6,991 nt of DNA, taken from positions 1 to 6,991 of the forward strand of contig CAZNMF010000017.1 in NCBI GenBank assembly GCA_964573795.1, in the 5' to 3' direction. Positions 5,761 to 6,991 of the stretch are shown here, piece after piece. The position numbers and the translations under genes were made by a program. The notes beneath the pieces are model-generated. The model did not search any database. It was given only the letters and a program-made list of their open reading frames with translations, and was not told the origin of the DNA. Within the stretch, counting starts at the first letter, position 1; the number at the start of each line of letters is the position of its first letter. The stretch comes from CAZNMF01 sp964573795 (GTDB lineage: Bacteria; Acidobacteriota; Vicinamibacteria; Vicinamibacterales; SCN-69-37).

Positions 5761-6105
5761 ATGGCTCAGTCATCCACCCCGCGCCGCGAGCCGCACGACG
5801 TGATCCCGCGACAGACGTTCGAGCCGGACGGCCCGCCGCCCGAAGACGCGGCGGGCGACGTCGGTGAGCGCGGCGATCTGGCCGCCGCGGAAGCCAACGA
5901 TCAGACGTCGACGGGCGGCCGCGCCGCGCGCGAAGGACGTCCGTTCCCGGCGAGCGCCGCGAAAGTGGAAGGCGCGCACGGCCGCGAGCCGCGGCCGGAG
6001 GCGCCGAGCGTGTCGCACGCCGATGCGGAGGGCGACGCCCAGCGCGATCGTGAGAGTCAGCCGCCGCGCCGATCGACGCGTCGCAACAAGCGGACGACGC
6101 TGTGA
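5761..6105 (+). CDS. Small hydrophilic, probably disordered protein
   Basis: I do not recognise a family. The 114-aa product begins MAQSSTPRREPHDVIPRQTF and ends RSTRRNKRTTL. It has no Cys, Trp or Tyr, only two Phe, no hydrophobic segment and no signal peptide. The first half carries an acidic patch (PDGPPPEDAAGDVGERGD, about residues 22-39), the middle is rich in Ala, Gly, Glu and Arg, and the last 15 residues are strongly basic. This composition predicts an intrinsically disordered cytosolic protein, possibly nucleic-acid or chaperone related, though that is only a guess. The case for translation is the excellent Shine-Dalgarno AGGAGGT (5749-5755) ending 5 nt before the ATG. The reading frame also stays open to a stop 28 bp short of the convergent DUF4142 gene. 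The frame is open upstream of the ATG as well, which is common at this GC. Confidence 0.65.
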   Translation: MAQSSTPRREPHDVIPRQTFEPDGPPPEDAAGDVGERGDLAAAEANDQTSTGGRAAREGRPFPASAAKVEGAHGREPRPEAPSVSHADAEGDAQRDRESQPPRRSTRRNKRTTL

Positions 6106-6114
6106 CCGGCGCGA

Positions 6115-6131
6115 CTCGCCCGGGACGCGAG
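6115..6131. terminator. Possible weak bidirectional hairpin between convergent genes
   Basis: CTCGC (6115-6119) and GCGAG (6127-6131) pair around the loop CCGGGAC, within the 28 bp that separate two convergent stop codons. There is no T-run on either strand, so the call rests on position and a 5-bp GC stem only. Confidence 0.25.
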
Positions 6132-6133
6132 CG

Positions 6134-6682
6134 CTAAGCGCCGCCGAGCTTCTGCTGCAGCTTCTGCGCTTCGGACAGATGCGCCTTCAGCGTCGGCAGC
6201 GTGCCGGACGCGAAGGCCTTCACCTCTGCGTCGGCGCTGTTGGCGCCGTTCGTGAACGCGTCGATGGCCTTCTGATGCGCGTCGATCATCTCGCTGATGT
6301 ACGCGCGATCGAAGTCGGCGCCCGACAGCTTGTCGAGCCGGTCGCGCGTCGCGCCCTGCTCGGCCGACATCGCGGGAACGGTGACCTTCTTCGAGCGCGC
6401 CAGCGACGTGAGCTCGCTGTTCGCTTTCTCGTGATCGCGCTGCAGGTGCGCCGCGAAGGTCTTCACCTCGTCGTTCGACGCCTTGCGCTGCGCGAGCCGC
6501 GCGAGTGCGACTTCGGTCTGCCCGTCGCGTCCGGCGGTCTGCAGGAACGTCGTGTCGGCCGACGAGGCGGTCTGCGACGCCATCGACGACTGCGCGCGCG
6601 CGACCGATGGACGCGCCACGACGGCCACACCCAGGGCCATCGAGAGCGCGAGCGGAATCGTGAGCGAGGGCTTGCTGAACAT
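6134..6682 (-). CDS. Secreted DUF4142 protein
   Basis: A 182-aa exported protein of the DUF4142 family (Pfam PF13628), a ferritin-like helical fold of unknown biochemical role that is often linked to stress or envelope functions. Residues 1-30 are a signal peptide (SLTIPLALSMALGVAVVA, then SVARA with a likely cut before Q31). The mature part shows the family pattern. DTTFLQTAGRDGQTEVALARLAQRKA lies at 43-68, then VKTFAAHLQRDHEKANSELTSLA (73-95) and FDRAYISEMIDAHQKAIDAF (124-143). A final helix is VKAFASGTLPTLKAHLSEAQKL (154-175). H85, H136 and H168 recur at the expected places. AAAGGAG ends 6 nt before ATG 6682. An open frame continues upstream to 6892, but the signal peptide and Shine-Dalgarno sequence fix this start. 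It stands alone, convergent to the small protein gene. Confidence 0.94.
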   Translation of the reverse strand: MFSKPSLTIPLALSMALGVAVVARPSVARAQSSMASQTASSADTTFLQTAGRDGQTEVALARLAQRKASNDEVKTFAAHLQRDHEKANSELTSLARSKKVTVPAMSAEQGATRDRLDKLSGADFDRAYISEMIDAHQKAIDAFTNGANSADAEVKAFASGTLPTLKAHLSEAQKLQQKLGGA

Positions 6683-6905
6683 CGCGTGCTCCTTTGTCGG
6701 GGAACACGTTGGACGCTGCAAGCGAAGTGCCACGGCGGACGCCGTCACGCGGACACACGCGGCGGCACGATGGTGCCCGTCATGACCGCCGCCCTGCCCG
6801 AGTTGCCGCGGCCGGCACCCAGGATGAGCACCGCGCGCGTGTTCGCCGGTGGGCGGATTTGCGATATGATTCTGCGGTTGCGCCCTGCGCACGCGGCCCG
6901 CCAGT
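6683..6905. other. Intergenic region between the DUF4142 gene and tRNA-Phe
   Basis: It holds divergent upstream regions: the DUF4142 Shine-Dalgarno sequence (6689-6695) at the left and a candidate tRNA promoter at the right. I see no supported coding region, repeat or further structured element. Confidence 0.6.
6842..6870 (+). promoter_or_regulatory. Candidate promoter of tRNA-Phe
   Basis: TATGAT (6865-6870) matches the -10 consensus at five of six bases. TTCGCC (6842-6847), 17 bp upstream, is a weak -35. Transcription would start near 6877, about 29 nt before the mature tRNA. The AT-rich -10 stands out in a very GC-rich region. Confidence 0.5.
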
Positions 6906-6981
6906 GCCGAGGTAGCTCAGTTGGTAGAGCATACGACTGAAAATCGTAGTGTCCCCAGTTCGACTCTGGGCCTCGGCACCA
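6906..6981 (+). tRNA. tRNA-Phe (GAA)
   Basis: A complete cloverleaf of 76 nt. The acceptor arm GCCGAGG pairs with CCTCGGC (7 bp). The D stem is GCTC/GAGC. The anticodon stem TACGA/TCGTA encloses the loop CTGAAAA with anticodon GAA. The T stem CCCAG/CTGGG encloses TTCGACT. Discriminator A is at 6978 and the 3' CCA is encoded (6979-6981). GAA reads the phenylalanine codons TTC and TTT. Confidence 0.98.
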
Positions 6982-6991
6982 ATCAAATCAA

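Noticed and set aside
5864..6940. Plus-strand open frame of 358 codons
   Set aside because: It crosses the small protein gene and is antisense to the DUF4142 gene, whose signal peptide and motifs are clear. It even runs into the tRNA.

Overview
The window comes from a high-GC bacterium with a Gram-negative envelope: it encodes a TonB-dependent outer-membrane receptor and a secreted DUF4142 protein. The receptor's N-terminal carboxypeptidase-regulatory-like domain, the strong GC bias and the GGGGACCA-type intergenic repeats suggest Acidobacteriota, possibly Vicinamibacteria. This placement is an inference from style, not from a marker gene.

The left two thirds (1-4720, minus strand) form a corrinoid (vitamin B12) salvage locus. 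In transcription order it holds a calcineurin-like metallophosphoesterase, cbiZ (adenosylcobinamide amidohydrolase), cbiB (adenosylcobinamide-phosphate synthase), a G-rich repeat, a cobalamin riboswitch, and a btuB-like receptor that runs off the left edge. The phosphoesterase, cbiZ and cbiB are separated by 8 bp or overlap, so they look like one operon. The btuB gene sits behind its own B12-sensing leader, whose ribosome-binding site lies in a possible sequestering hairpin. Together the genes describe B12 uptake followed by lower-ligand removal (CbiZ gives adenosylcobyric acid) and re-attachment of the side chain (CbiB). This is the scheme known for cobinamide salvage and corrinoid remodelling. 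The phosphoesterase is a candidate for a phosphatase step in the same route.

Divergent from this operon is a nucleotidyltransferase-fold gene (4793-5617, plus strand). A hairpin-bearing intergenic stretch follows, then a small, strongly charged, probably disordered protein with an excellent Shine-Dalgarno sequence (5761-6105). Convergent to that is a secreted DUF4142 protein (6134-6682, minus strand). The window closes with a tRNA-Phe(GAA) with encoded CCA (6906-6981, plus strand), preceded by a plausible promoter.

Many long open frames lie antisense to, or out of frame with, these genes. They are by-products of high GC and are not annotated. The receptor has no stop before the window edge, so its frame was read directly from the sequence.
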